In this document: positions 6,149 through 11,425 of the stretch, in pieces
Numbering within the stretch: position 1 is the stretch's first letter
How the letters are laid out: each line of letters begins with the position of its first letter
Source: Candidatus Falkowbacteria bacterium CG10_big_fil_rev_8_21_14_0_10_44_15
GTDB lineage: Bacteria; Patescibacteriota; Patescibacteriia; Patescibacteriales; XYC2-FULL-47-12
DNA length: 11,425 nucleotides
NCBI GenBank assembly: GCA_002773575.1
Contig: PFAT01000033.1
Coordinates: 1-11,425 of the forward strand
Reading direction: 5' to 3'
Made by a program: the position numbers and the translations under genes
Notes under the pieces: generated by a model
The model's database searches: none
What the model saw: the letters and a program-made list of their open reading frames with translations, nothing else
Told to the model about the DNA's origin: nothing

Positions 6149-6176
6149 AAATATCCCGCAGCACTGCGGGATATTT
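6149..6176 (+). terminator. Hairpin at the end of the ribosomal operon
   Basis: A perfect 12-bp stem, AAATATCCCGCA (6149-6160) with TGCGGGATATTT (6165-6176), loop GCAC, 34 nt after the rpsI stop. The distal part of the 3' arm is ATATTT but there is no long T-run, so termination may be weak or the hairpin may mainly protect the 3' end. The core CCCGCA-GCAC-TGCGGG matches the leader hairpin at 1826-1841 in 14 of 16 bases. Confidence 0.6.
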
Positions 6177-6190
6177 ACTATAGAGCAACT

Positions 6191-6218
6191 TTGTTATTTT
6201 TAGAAATATAAGTATAAT
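6191..6218 (+). promoter_or_regulatory. Promoter of the surface-polysaccharide cluster
   Basis: TTGTTA (6191-6196, 4 of 6 to consensus) and a perfect TATAAT (6213-6218), 16 bp apart, lie just after the operon-end hairpin. Transcription would start near 6225, about 57 nt before the flippase ATG at 6282. This separates expression of the glycan genes from that of the ribosomal genes. Confidence 0.55.
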
Positions 6219-6248
6219 GTAAACAATATCTTTAATATTCGTATATTT

Positions 6249-6266
6249 GTCCCGAGTACGCGGGAT
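6249..6266 (+). repeat. Small hairpin in the flippase 5' leader
   Basis: TCCCG (6250-6254) pairs with CGGGA (6261-6265) around AGTACG, with a possible G-T pair outside. It falls between the predicted transcription start (about 6225) and the flippase start. It is short and could be chance, but it resembles the CCCGC/GCGGG hairpins at 1826 and 6155. Confidence 0.35.
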
Positions 6267-6281
6267 TTATAATTGGTAGGT

Positions 6282-7721
6282 ATGAAAATAATAAACATCG
6301 CCAAGAATACCAGTTATTTTACGTTAGCGCTGATTTTGCAAAAAATAATTTCTTTTGGTTACTTTATCATTATCGCGCGCGCCATCGGGCCGGAAAATTT
6401 AGGGAAATATTATTTCGCCATCTCTTTTACCACCGTATTTTCTATTTTTATTGATATCGGCATGTCGTCCGTGCTCATCCGCGAAGTCGCCAAGCATCAG
6501 GAGCGAGCTTACAACTATTTAAGAAACATCATCGGCTTAAAGCTAATGTTGTCGGTTTTATCCGGGGCAATTGTTTTTACCCTGATTAATCTCATGGGCT
6601 ACCCCTCCTTAACCAAAGACTTGGTGTATCTTTCTTCGCTGGCGATGATATTAGATTCCTTTACTTTGGTATTTTTTTCCGTCAGCCGCGGTTTCCATAA
6701 CTTAAGCTACGAAAGTTTTGCGGTAGCCGGCTATCAACTGATAACGTTGGTTTTGGGAGTAACTTTTTTAAAAGCCGGTTTTAGCTTGCGCTGGCTGATG
6801 GGAGCGGTAGTAATCGCCAGTTTGTTGAATTTTTGTTACGCCGCCAGTTTGGTTGTGGTTAAGTGGCGGTTAACGCTTTGGCCCGCGCTTAAGTACAATT
6901 TTATAAAAAATATGATGGCGATGGCGCTGCCGTTCGCTTTCTATGGCATTTTTCAGAGATTTTATACCTATTTTGACAGCATCTTATTATCCCTGCTCGC
7001 GGGCGACAGATTCGTCGGTTTGTACAGCGTCGCTTTTAAAATAACTTTTGCCTTGCAGTTTTTACCGCTCGCTTTTGTCGCGTCTCTGTATCCCGCCATG
7101 AGCGCCTATAACGTAAGCGACAAAGAACAGCTGGCGGTTACTTTTGAACGGGCCATGAATTATTTAATCATTATCGCGCTGCCGATATCGGCCGGCATTA
7201 TCGTTTTGGCGGATAATTTAATTTTAATTTTTAAATCCGAGTACTCCGGCTCAATTTTGCCCCTGCAAATCATCATTGCGAGCCTCGTGTTTATTTTCGC
7301 GTCGTACCCGGTCGGGTCGCTTTTGAACGCCTGCGACAAACAAAAAATCAACGGCGCTAACATGGCGGCGGTGCTCGCGGCCAGCGTGGTCATGAACTTG
7401 ATTTTGATACCAAAATTACAGGCCGTCGGCGCCAGCATCACGGTGCTCGCCACCAATATTTTGCTTTTGGCTTTAGGGCTGATCTGGGTGCCAAAAATTA
7501 TCAGTTACCGTCCCTGGGCCATCGTTAAAGTTTTACTGAAATCTTTAGCCGCCGCCGTTTTGATGGGCATTCTTTTGTTTTATTTTAGGGAAAGCGTTAA
7601 TATTTTCCTCCTCATTCCTTTAGGCGGGTTTATTTATTTTGTTTCTTTATATGTTATTAAGGGCTATACGAATGCCGATGTGGTTAGCATTAAAAATTCA
7701 CTTGTTGGAAAAAATGTGTAA
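6282..7721 (+). CDS. Wzx-type polysaccharide flippase (MOP superfamily)
   Basis: A 479-residue, strongly hydrophobic protein with about 12-14 predicted membrane helices and the N-terminal pattern of PST/Wzx flippases: MKIINIAKNTSYFTLALIL, then FGYFIIIARAIGPENLGKYY, SFTTVFSIFIDIGMSSVLIR, and a mid-protein AMALPFAFYGIFQRFYTYFD. The length is typical of the family. Role: moving undecaprenyl-linked glycan units from the inner to the outer face of the cytoplasmic membrane, supplied by the three glycosyltransferases downstream. ATG 6282 is chosen over the in-frame TTG at 6273 because family members begin at the amphipathic M-K-I-I-N-I-A segment. GGTAGG lies directly upstream but too close (1-2 nt) to act as a normal ribosome binding site. 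Confidence 0.9.
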   Translation: MKIINIAKNTSYFTLALILQKIISFGYFIIIARAIGPENLGKYYFAISFTTVFSIFIDIGMSSVLIREVAKHQERAYNYLRNIIGLKLMLSVLSGAIVFTLINLMGYPSLTKDLVYLSSLAMILDSFTLVFFSVSRGFHNLSYESFAVAGYQLITLVLGVTFLKAGFSLRWLMGAVVIASLLNFCYAASLVVVKWRLTLWPALKYNFIKNMMAMALPFAFYGIFQRFYTYFDSILLSLLAGDRFVGLYSVAFKITFALQFLPLAFVASLYPAMSAYNVSDKEQLAVTFERAMNYLIIIALPISAGIIVLADNLILIFKSEYSGSILPLQIIIASLVFIFASYPVGSLLNACDKQKINGANMAAVLAASVVMNLILIPKLQAVGASITVLATNILLLALGLIWVPKIISYRPWAIVKVLLKSLAAAVLMGILLFYFRESVNIFLLIPLGGFIYFVSLYVIKGYTNADVVSIKNSLVGKNV

Positions 7722-7748
7722 ACATTAAAACATGGAAACATTAAAACA
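7720..7748 (+). repeat. Direct repeat AAACATTAAAACA across the flippase/GT4 junction
   Basis: AAACATTAAAACA occurs at 7720-7732 and again at 7736-7748, a 16-bp period. The first copy contains part of the flippase stop codon, and the GT4 ATG (7732-7734) begins at its last base. A longer match, TGTAAACATTAAAA, is found at 7717-7730 and at 10622-10635, both times spanning a TAA stop codon. Confidence 0.6.
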
Positions 7749-8850
7749 AAATAGCAATGTTTTGCTTTTTACCTTAGAGTATCCTCCCGCTATCGGCGGC
7801 GTTGCCAATTACTACGGCAATTTAGTTAAATACTGGCCGGATGGCGAAATTCAAATTTTGGCGGGGGAAAAGTTAATTAAGCCGCATTGGCTGTTTGGGC
7901 TATGGCATCTATGGCGAGCGATCAGAAAGTTTGACATAAAAATAGTGCTGGTTGGCCAAATCTTGCCGCTCGGCACCGTCGCTTGGCTGCTGTCCCGAGT
8001 ACCCGGAGTTAAATTTAATTATGTTGTTTTTTTGCACGGCCTAGATCTGACCTCTGCCTTGAAAGTGCCGCGGAAGAAAAAATTAACGGGTAAAATTTTA
8101 GCCGGCGCGCAGAAAATAATCGCGGCTAATAGTTATACGGCAAAGTTGGCGAGAGAAATCGTTGAACAGGGAAAAATAGAAGTTATTAATCCCGGGGTTG
8201 ATCGTCGCATAACGGATAACGCGCAACTCATAACGCAAATAAAGGAAAAGTATAATTTGCAGAGGAAGCTAGTTTTGTTGCAGGTGGGGCGGCTAGTGGC
8301 GCGTAAGGGAGTTGATAAAGTGCTGGAGGCATTTACCGTAGAGACGCGCCATGGCGCGTCTCTACTGAAAGAATGTCCAAATCTCATCTATGTAATCATC
8401 GGCAATGGTCCGGCAACATCCAACATCCAATATCTAATATCTAAACATAACATCCAAAATAACGTGTTGCTGATAACCAATGCTGATGACTCCGAAGTTA
8501 ACTCATGGTATGAGTTGTGTGATATTTTCATTATGCCCGCGCGCAATATTGACGGAGATTTTGAAGGTTTCGGGATAGTGTACCTGGAAGCGAACGCGTA
8601 CGGAAAACCGGTAATCGCGGGCGATTCGGGCGGCGTGCGCGACGCGGTACAGAACGGCGTCAACGGGCTGTTGGTTGATCCGGAAAGCGTTGAGGAAATT
8701 TCTAACGCCATAATTAAGTTAGCTCAAGACGAAAGTTTGAGAAAGAAGTTGGGAGAGCAGGGGAGAGAAAGAGCGCGACAGTTTAATTGGCAGGTGCAAG
8801 TTGAGAAAGTCATGAAAGCATTAAAACAAGTATGTTTAAAAATAAGTTAA
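7732..8850 (+). CDS. GT4-family glycosyltransferase (GT-B fold) carrying a palindromic insertion
   Basis: 372 residues. The N-terminal acceptor domain opens with LLFTLEYPPAIGG (11-23), and FLHGLDL (100-106) and INPGVD (152-157) follow. The donor domain has QVGRLVARKGVDKVLEAF (184-201), VIIGNGP (221-227), and the E-x7-E motif EGFGIVYLE (E278, E286) followed by ANAYGKPVIAGDSGG. This is the pattern of retaining transferases using nucleotide sugars; the sugar is not predictable. Between EAF and KECPNL, residues 203-211 (VETRHGASL) are encoded by a perfect 28-bp palindrome, probably an inserted element in a surface loop. Residues 229-242 come from a CATCCAATATCTA-type repeat tract. The gene starts 10 nt after the flippase stop and overlaps the next gene by 19 nt. 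No Shine-Dalgarno sequence. Confidence 0.9.
   Translation: METLKQNSNVLLFTLEYPPAIGGVANYYGNLVKYWPDGEIQILAGEKLIKPHWLFGLWHLWRAIRKFDIKIVLVGQILPLGTVAWLLSRVPGVKFNYVVFLHGLDLTSALKVPRKKKLTGKILAGAQKIIAANSYTAKLAREIVEQGKIEVINPGVDRRITDNAQLITQIKEKYNLQRKLVLLQVGRLVARKGVDKVLEAFTVETRHGASLLKECPNLIYVIIGNGPATSNIQYLISKHNIQNNVLLITNADDSEVNSWYELCDIFIMPARNIDGDFEGFGIVYLEANAYGKPVIAGDSGGVRDAVQNGVNGLLVDPESVEEISNAIIKLAQDESLRKKLGEQGRERARQFNWQVQVEKVMKALKQVCLKIS
8338..8365 (+). repeat. Perfect 28-bp palindrome inside the GT4 gene
   Basis: GTAGAGACGCGCCA (8338-8351) is followed directly by its exact reverse complement TGGCGCGTCTCTAC (8352-8365), with no loop. It starts on a codon boundary and encodes residues 203-211 plus one base, with no stop. 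From memory, similar GTAGAGACGCG palindromes are dispersed in other bacterial genomes; this needs a search. Probably a small mobile or spreading palindromic element. Confidence 0.85.
8413..8457 (+). repeat. ATCCAATATCTA-type repeat tract within the GT4 gene
   Basis: The stretch is built of CATCCA, AATATCTA and similar units. Its segment CCAATATCTAATATCTA (8427-8443) matches 10708-10724 in the spacer before the last gene at 16 of 17 bases. It is read through in frame as residues T229-Q242, in the helix after GNGP. The protein spacing from GNGP to the following NV looks normal for GT4 enzymes, so this may be replacement or convergence rather than an insertion. Confidence 0.45.
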
Positions 8851-9617
8851 TTTCCATAATCATTCCCATTTATAACCAAGCCGAAGAAATTCAGGCAACC
8901 TTGGCGTCTGTTTTAAGCCAAACGTACAAAAAATATGAAGTCATTATCGTAAATGACGGCTCCACCGATGGGACGGCAGTGGCATTGGAAAGTTTAAAGC
9001 ATAAATTTTGGGATAAAAAAATCCGCTGTAAAATAATTCAGCAAAATAACCAAGGGGCGAACGCGGCGCGCAATCGCGGCTTCGAAGAGACGCGCGGTGA
9101 TTTTATCATCTTTTGGGACGCGGATGCGGTGGGAGCGCCGGAGATGCTTGAGAAAATGCATAAGCCGTTGCAAGACAATCCAAACGTCAGTTACGCGTAT
9201 TCGTCCTTTGTTTACGGTTCACCCCCACACCTATTGAATAATATTCCTTTTATTCTTAAAGCTCCATATCTTAATAGGTGTGGGGGTAAAAAATTCAAGC
9301 TTTGGCCGTTTGACGCGGACAAACTAAAACAAATGCCGTATATCCATACCACCTCTTTAATCAGGCGCGAACATGCCGGGCGCTGGGACGCGGAAATAAA
9401 GCGCTTGCAGGATTGGGATTTATGGCTTACCTTGTTAAAACAAGGCCATATCGGCGTTTGGGTGCCGGAATATTTATTTACCGTTAATACTCAACACGGC
9501 ACGATGTCGCATTGGCTGCCGCACTGGGCCTATAAATTTATGCCGTGGCTGAAAGAAGTGAAGAAGTATAAGGAGGCGGCGGAGGTGATAAAAAGAAAAC
9601 ATGAATTAAATTTTTAA
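8832..9617 (+). CDS. GT2-family glycosyltransferase (GT-A fold) with an in-frame repeat insertion
   Basis: 261 residues. GT-A features: SIIIPIYNQAEEI (8-20), IIVNDGSTDGT (38-48, D42 for nucleotide binding), GANAARNRGFEETRGD (75-90), the metal-binding DxD as FWDADA (D96, D98), PYIHTTSLIRREH (169-181), and QDWDLWL (193-199), the likely acceptor/catalytic region. No membrane helix, so a soluble or membrane-associated cytoplasmic enzyme adding a sugar to a lipid-linked glycan; sugar unknown. Between YSSFVYG and KKFKLWPFDA, residues 130-152 are encoded by a 67-bp element with perfect inverted ends. In relatives as I recall them, the motif runs from the FxFG segment almost directly into KKFKLWPF. 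The start ATG lies inside the end of the GT4 gene (19-nt overlap). Confidence 0.9.
   Translation: MFKNKLISIIIPIYNQAEEIQATLASVLSQTYKKYEVIIVNDGSTDGTAVALESLKHKFWDKKIRCKIIQQNNQGANAARNRGFEETRGDFIIFWDADAVGAPEMLEKMHKPLQDNPNVSYAYSSFVYGSPPHLLNNIPFILKAPYLNRCGGKKFKLWPFDADKLKQMPYIHTTSLIRREHAGRWDAEIKRLQDWDLWLTLLKQGHIGVWVPEYLFTVNTQHGTMSHWLPHWAYKFMPWLKEVKKYKEAAEVIKRKHELNF
9221..9287 (+). repeat. 67-bp inverted-repeat element inserted in frame in the GT2 gene
   Basis: ACCCCCACACCTATT (9221-9235) and AATAGGTGTGGGGGT (9273-9287) are perfect 15-bp inverted repeats around a 37-nt A/T-rich interior. The frame stays open, adding residues from S130 (third base) to G152. With two neighbouring bases the net gain would be 69 nt, or 23 codons. 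No clear target-site duplication is visible. The left end ACCCCCACACC is identical to that at 1868-1878 and one base different from 4898-4908. Confidence 0.85.
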
Positions 9618-9682
9618 TTTTATAATTTTTAAATAATTTTTAATGCTCTAATTTTTAAACATTAGGATTTAAGGTTTATTTA

Positions 9683-9748
9683 AAAATTAAAAATTACCCG
9701 CCTGCCAAAGCTATGCTTTGCATTGCGGGCAGGCAAAATTAAAAATTA
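9683..9748 (+). repeat. 38-bp palindromic element flanked by 14-bp direct repeats, before the second GT2 gene
   Basis: The core 9697-9734 has GCCTGCC/GGCAGGC (9700-9706/9728-9734) and an inner hairpin AAAGC-TAT-GCTTT (9707-9719). It is GC-rich in an otherwise A/T-only spacer. It is flanked by identical AAAATTAAAAATTA copies at 9683-9696 and 9735-9748, resembling a target-site duplication. The right copy includes the A of the downstream ATG. The rest of the spacer (9618-9682) is A/T-rich with TTTTTAA and TTAAAAA runs and no other feature. Confidence 0.65.
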
Positions 9749-10626
9749 TGGATGTCAGCATTATCATCGTCAATTGGAACGTCCGTAACTTGCTGTACCG
9801 CTGTTTACAGTCTATTTTTATTTTTACCCGCGACCTTGAATATGAGGTGATTGTGATAGACAATTTTTCCCTTGACGGTTCGGTGCAGATGCTCAATGAT
9901 TTAAGCTTTACGCAGCCAAATTTGCGCGTTATTTTTAATCAGGAAAATGCCGGTTTTGCGCGCGCTAATAACCAAGGATTGCGGGTGGCCAAGGGAAAAT
10001 ACGCGCTGTTTATGAACCCGGATATGGAACTCGTGGAAAACACGCCGCGCCTGTTGTTTCATTACCTGGAAGCGCGGCCCGGCATCGCCGCCTGTACCTG
10101 CCAATTGCAGTACGGTCAAGGCAACCGCCAGCCCAACATTAAGCGCGACCCGACTTTTTGGTCCCAACTTTGGATTTTATATAAACTGCATCACTTTTGG
10201 CAGCCGCCTTTCTTAAAAAAGTATCTAGCCAAAAATTTTGAGTATAGCCGCGAACAAGAGGTGGAGCAAGTAATGGGAGCTTTTATTTTTGCGCGCCGGG
10301 ACATGATAAATAAAATCGGCGGCTGGTCGGAGGATTACTTTATTTGGTGGGAAGACGTTGACCTTTGCAAGCGTCTGCGGCAATTAGGCGCCGTAATCGT
10401 TTATACGCCCGTCAGCCGCGTCCTGCATTACGAAGGACAAAGTTTTGCCCAGCAGTTAAGCTTTCCTAAACAACGCCAGTTTAACCGCGGCTTGCTGACT
10501 TATTTTAAAAAATATCATCATCGCTTAGCGTGGTTTATGTTGCGGCTCGCGAGCATTGATAGCTTGGCATTGGCGTGGATTACGCAGTTATTGCGGCTTA
10601 AACAAAGGACACAATCAAAGTTGTAA
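9748..10626 (+). CDS. GT2-family glycosyltransferase, rhamnosyltransferase (WbbL)-like
   Basis: 292 residues. SIIIVNWNVRNLLYRCLQSI (4-23), EVIVIDNFSLDGS (33-45, D38), NAGFARANNQGLRVAKGKY (67-85), MNPDME (89-94, in place of DxD), and GGWSEDYFIWWEDVDLCKRL (191-210, E202-D203 as candidate catalytic acids) are the pattern of WbbL-like GT2 enzymes. These often transfer rhamnose or a similar deoxysugar to lipid-linked glycan; the sugar here is inference. ATG 9748 is chosen because the family begins directly at the first beta strand. An upstream in-frame TTG at 9718 lies inside the palindromic element and would add ten residues read from the repeat. There is no Shine-Dalgarno sequence; the start abuts AAAATTAAAAATTA. 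Confidence 0.9.
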   Translation: MDVSIIIVNWNVRNLLYRCLQSIFIFTRDLEYEVIVIDNFSLDGSVQMLNDLSFTQPNLRVIFNQENAGFARANNQGLRVAKGKYALFMNPDMELVENTPRLLFHYLEARPGIAACTCQLQYGQGNRQPNIKRDPTFWSQLWILYKLHHFWQPPFLKKYLAKNFEYSREQEVEQVMGAFIFARRDMINKIGGWSEDYFIWWEDVDLCKRLRQLGAVIVYTPVSRVLHYEGQSFAQQLSFPKQRQFNRGLLTYFKKYHHRLAWFMLRLASIDSLALAWITQLLRLKQRTQSKL

Positions 10627-10642
10627 ACATTAAAATGTGACG

Positions 10643-10722
10643 GATATTAGGATATTGGATATTAGATATTGTGCAATCTTAAGATATCAGCATTTAATAT
10701 CCAATATCCAATATTTAATATC
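10643..10722 (+). repeat. Long imperfect inverted repeat of GGATATT/AATATCC units before the last gene
   Basis: The left arm 10643-10670 is made of GATATTAG/GATATTGG units. It is complementary to the right arm 10696-10722, with one single-base gap and two mismatches over 28 columns. The 25-nt loop contains a further 10-bp palindrome, ATCTTAAGAT (10676-10685). The right arm ends one base before the ATG at 10724, so the transcript would carry a large hairpin directly at the start codon. The spacer 10627-10723 contains nothing else recognisable. Confidence 0.8.
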
Positions 10723-10723
10723 T

Positions 10724-11425
10724 ATGCTTAAAAAATTACGATTATACTTTTTACTTATTGCGTTGGCAGAGCTAATCTCGTTCGGTAGTTTTTTGTCGCC
10801 CGAATTCAGGCAGATAGCTTTTTTTGTTATAGTCTCACTGACCTTGCTTTTATCTTTACAAAAATTAGAGTACGGACTGCTGATTTTACTCGGGGAACTG
10901 TTTATCGGCTCCAAAGGCTATTTATTTTATTTTGAGCAAGGGGGGCTAATTATTTCCATCCGCATCGCTTTGTTTTTAGTGGTAATGTCGGTTTGGCTCG
11001 CTAAAATAACGGTGCTGTGGAACAGAGAAGGTTATCGTTCAATGCTGGCAAAATTAGCTCTGCCTTTCGGCCGCTATTACGGCTTATTGGGCGTAGCCAT
11101 TGGGTGGGGGATAGTAAATGGATATTTCCGCGGCAATGAATTCAGTAATATTTTTTTTGACGCCAATTCTTGGATTTATTGGTTAATGATTTTTCCTCTC
11201 GCTGATGTCGTTAATGAGCGCGAAGAAAACGGCGGCGAATTTTGGCGGGAGTTGTCAGCGGTTTTTAGCGCGGCGGTAATTTGGCTTAGCGCCAAAACTT
11301 TGGGGTTGCTTTTTGCCTTTTCCCACAGTTTAATCGTTGCTCTTTATGAATTATACCCCTGGATTCGCGTTACCGGCGTGGGAGAGATTACCGTGATGGA
11401 AAGCGGTTTTGTGCGGATTTTTTTT
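10724..11425 (+). CDS. O-antigen ligase/polymerase-like membrane protein, N-terminal part (3' truncated)
   Basis: The frame is open for 234 codons to the right edge. The translation begins MLKKLRLYFLLIALAELISF and is very hydrophobic, with helices near residues 7-22, 30-46, 49-64, 80-95 and, further on, in LGVAIGWGIVNGY, SWIYWLMIFPLADVV and AVIWLSAKTLGLLFAF. GELFIGSKGYLF and the end GVGEITVMESGFVRIFF resemble the N-terminal half of the large O-antigen ligase-like proteins found next to glycosyltransferases in Patescibacteria. The family's C-terminal catalytic loop is outside the window, so the call rests on topology and context. It would polymerise or ligate the glycan flipped by the flippase at 6282. 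No Shine-Dalgarno sequence; the start codon abuts a large inverted repeat. Confidence 0.7.
   Translation, partial: MLKKLRLYFLLIALAELISFGSFLSPEFRQIAFFVIVSLTLLLSLQKLEYGLLILLGELFIGSKGYLFYFEQGGLIISIRIALFLVVMSVWLAKITVLWNREGYRSMLAKLALPFGRYYGLLGVAIGWGIVNGYFRGNEFSNIFFDANSWIYWLMIFPLADVVNEREENGGEFWRELSAVFSAAVIWLSAKTLGLLFAFSHSLIVALYELYPWIRVTGVGEITVMESGFVRIFF

Noticed and set aside
6273..6281. TTG start for the flippase gene
   Set aside because: The ATG at 6282 fits the usual N-terminus, and the three extra residues have no support.
8338..9287. Palindromic insertions as evidence that the two glycosyltransferase genes are pseudogenes
   Set aside because: Both frames remain open, and all downstream motifs (E-x7-E in the GT4; QDWDLWL in the first GT2) are intact.
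9598..9626. Possible promoter with TATAAT at 9621-9626
   Set aside because: No acceptable -35 box at 16-18 bp and the spacer is almost pure A/T, so the match is expected by chance.
9718..9747. TTG start for the second GT2 gene
   Set aside because: It lies within the palindromic element; the ATG at 9748 gives the normal family N-terminus.
1..11425. Alternative genetic code with UGA read as an amino acid, as in some Patescibacteria
   Set aside because: No in-frame TGA is needed in any gene; all conserved Trp and Gly positions are encoded normally and all genes end at TAA.

Overview
The window looks like a chromosomal piece of a small-genome bacterium, most probably a member of the Candidate Phyla Radiation (Patescibacteria). 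This is inference from several traits: a streamlined infA–rpsI ribosomal block, a ribosomal protein L13 that ends early, an S4 with a shortened zinc knuckle, an RNA polymerase alpha subunit without its C-terminal domain, almost no Shine-Dalgarno sequences, A/T-rich spacers full of short repeats, and surface-polysaccharide genes of the style common in those genomes. All genes run on the + strand, and all 14 visible stop codons are TAA.

Layout. Positions 1-1709 hold the 3' part of an O-antigen ligase/polymerase-like membrane protein with a C-terminal TPR region. Positions 1710-1954 are a regulatory leader: a perfect consensus sigma-70-type promoter (TTGACA, 17 bp, TATAAT), then an intrinsic-terminator-like hairpin, then a long inverted repeat whose 3' arm covers the only plausible ribosome binding site. 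Positions 1955-6114 are a nine-gene translation/transcription operon: infA, rpmJ, rpsM, rpsK, rpsD, rpoA, rplQ, rplM, rpsI. A hairpin and a new promoter follow (6149-6218). Positions 6282 to the right edge hold a surface-polysaccharide cluster: a Wzx-type flippase, a GT4 glycosyltransferase, two GT2 glycosyltransferases, and the start of a second O-antigen ligase/polymerase-like membrane protein that runs off the window.

How the genes work together. The central operon supplies IF-1, ribosomal proteins and the RNA polymerase alpha subunit. The flanking genes would assemble a lipid-linked glycan in the cytoplasm (glycosyltransferases), flip it across the membrane (Wzx), and polymerise or ligate it outside (the two O-antigen ligase-like proteins). 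The ribosomal operon therefore appears to sit inside, or between, surface-glycan genes.

The most unusual signal is the density of small palindromic or inverted-repeat elements. Two lie inside glycosyltransferase reading frames and keep the frame open: a perfect 28-bp palindrome at 8338-8365, and a 67-bp element with perfect 15-bp inverted ends at 9221-9287. The second places about 23 extra residues in the protein. The ACCCCCAC-type end of that element recurs in the infA leader (1868) and between rpoA and rplQ (4898), which suggests one dispersed family. Other repeats sit directly against start codons: AATTGAT x3 before rpsM, a 38-bp element flanked by 14-bp direct repeats before the GT2 at 9748, and a near-perfect inverted repeat with arms of 27-28 bases before the last gene. 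No CRISPR array, tRNA, rRNA or transposase gene was seen.
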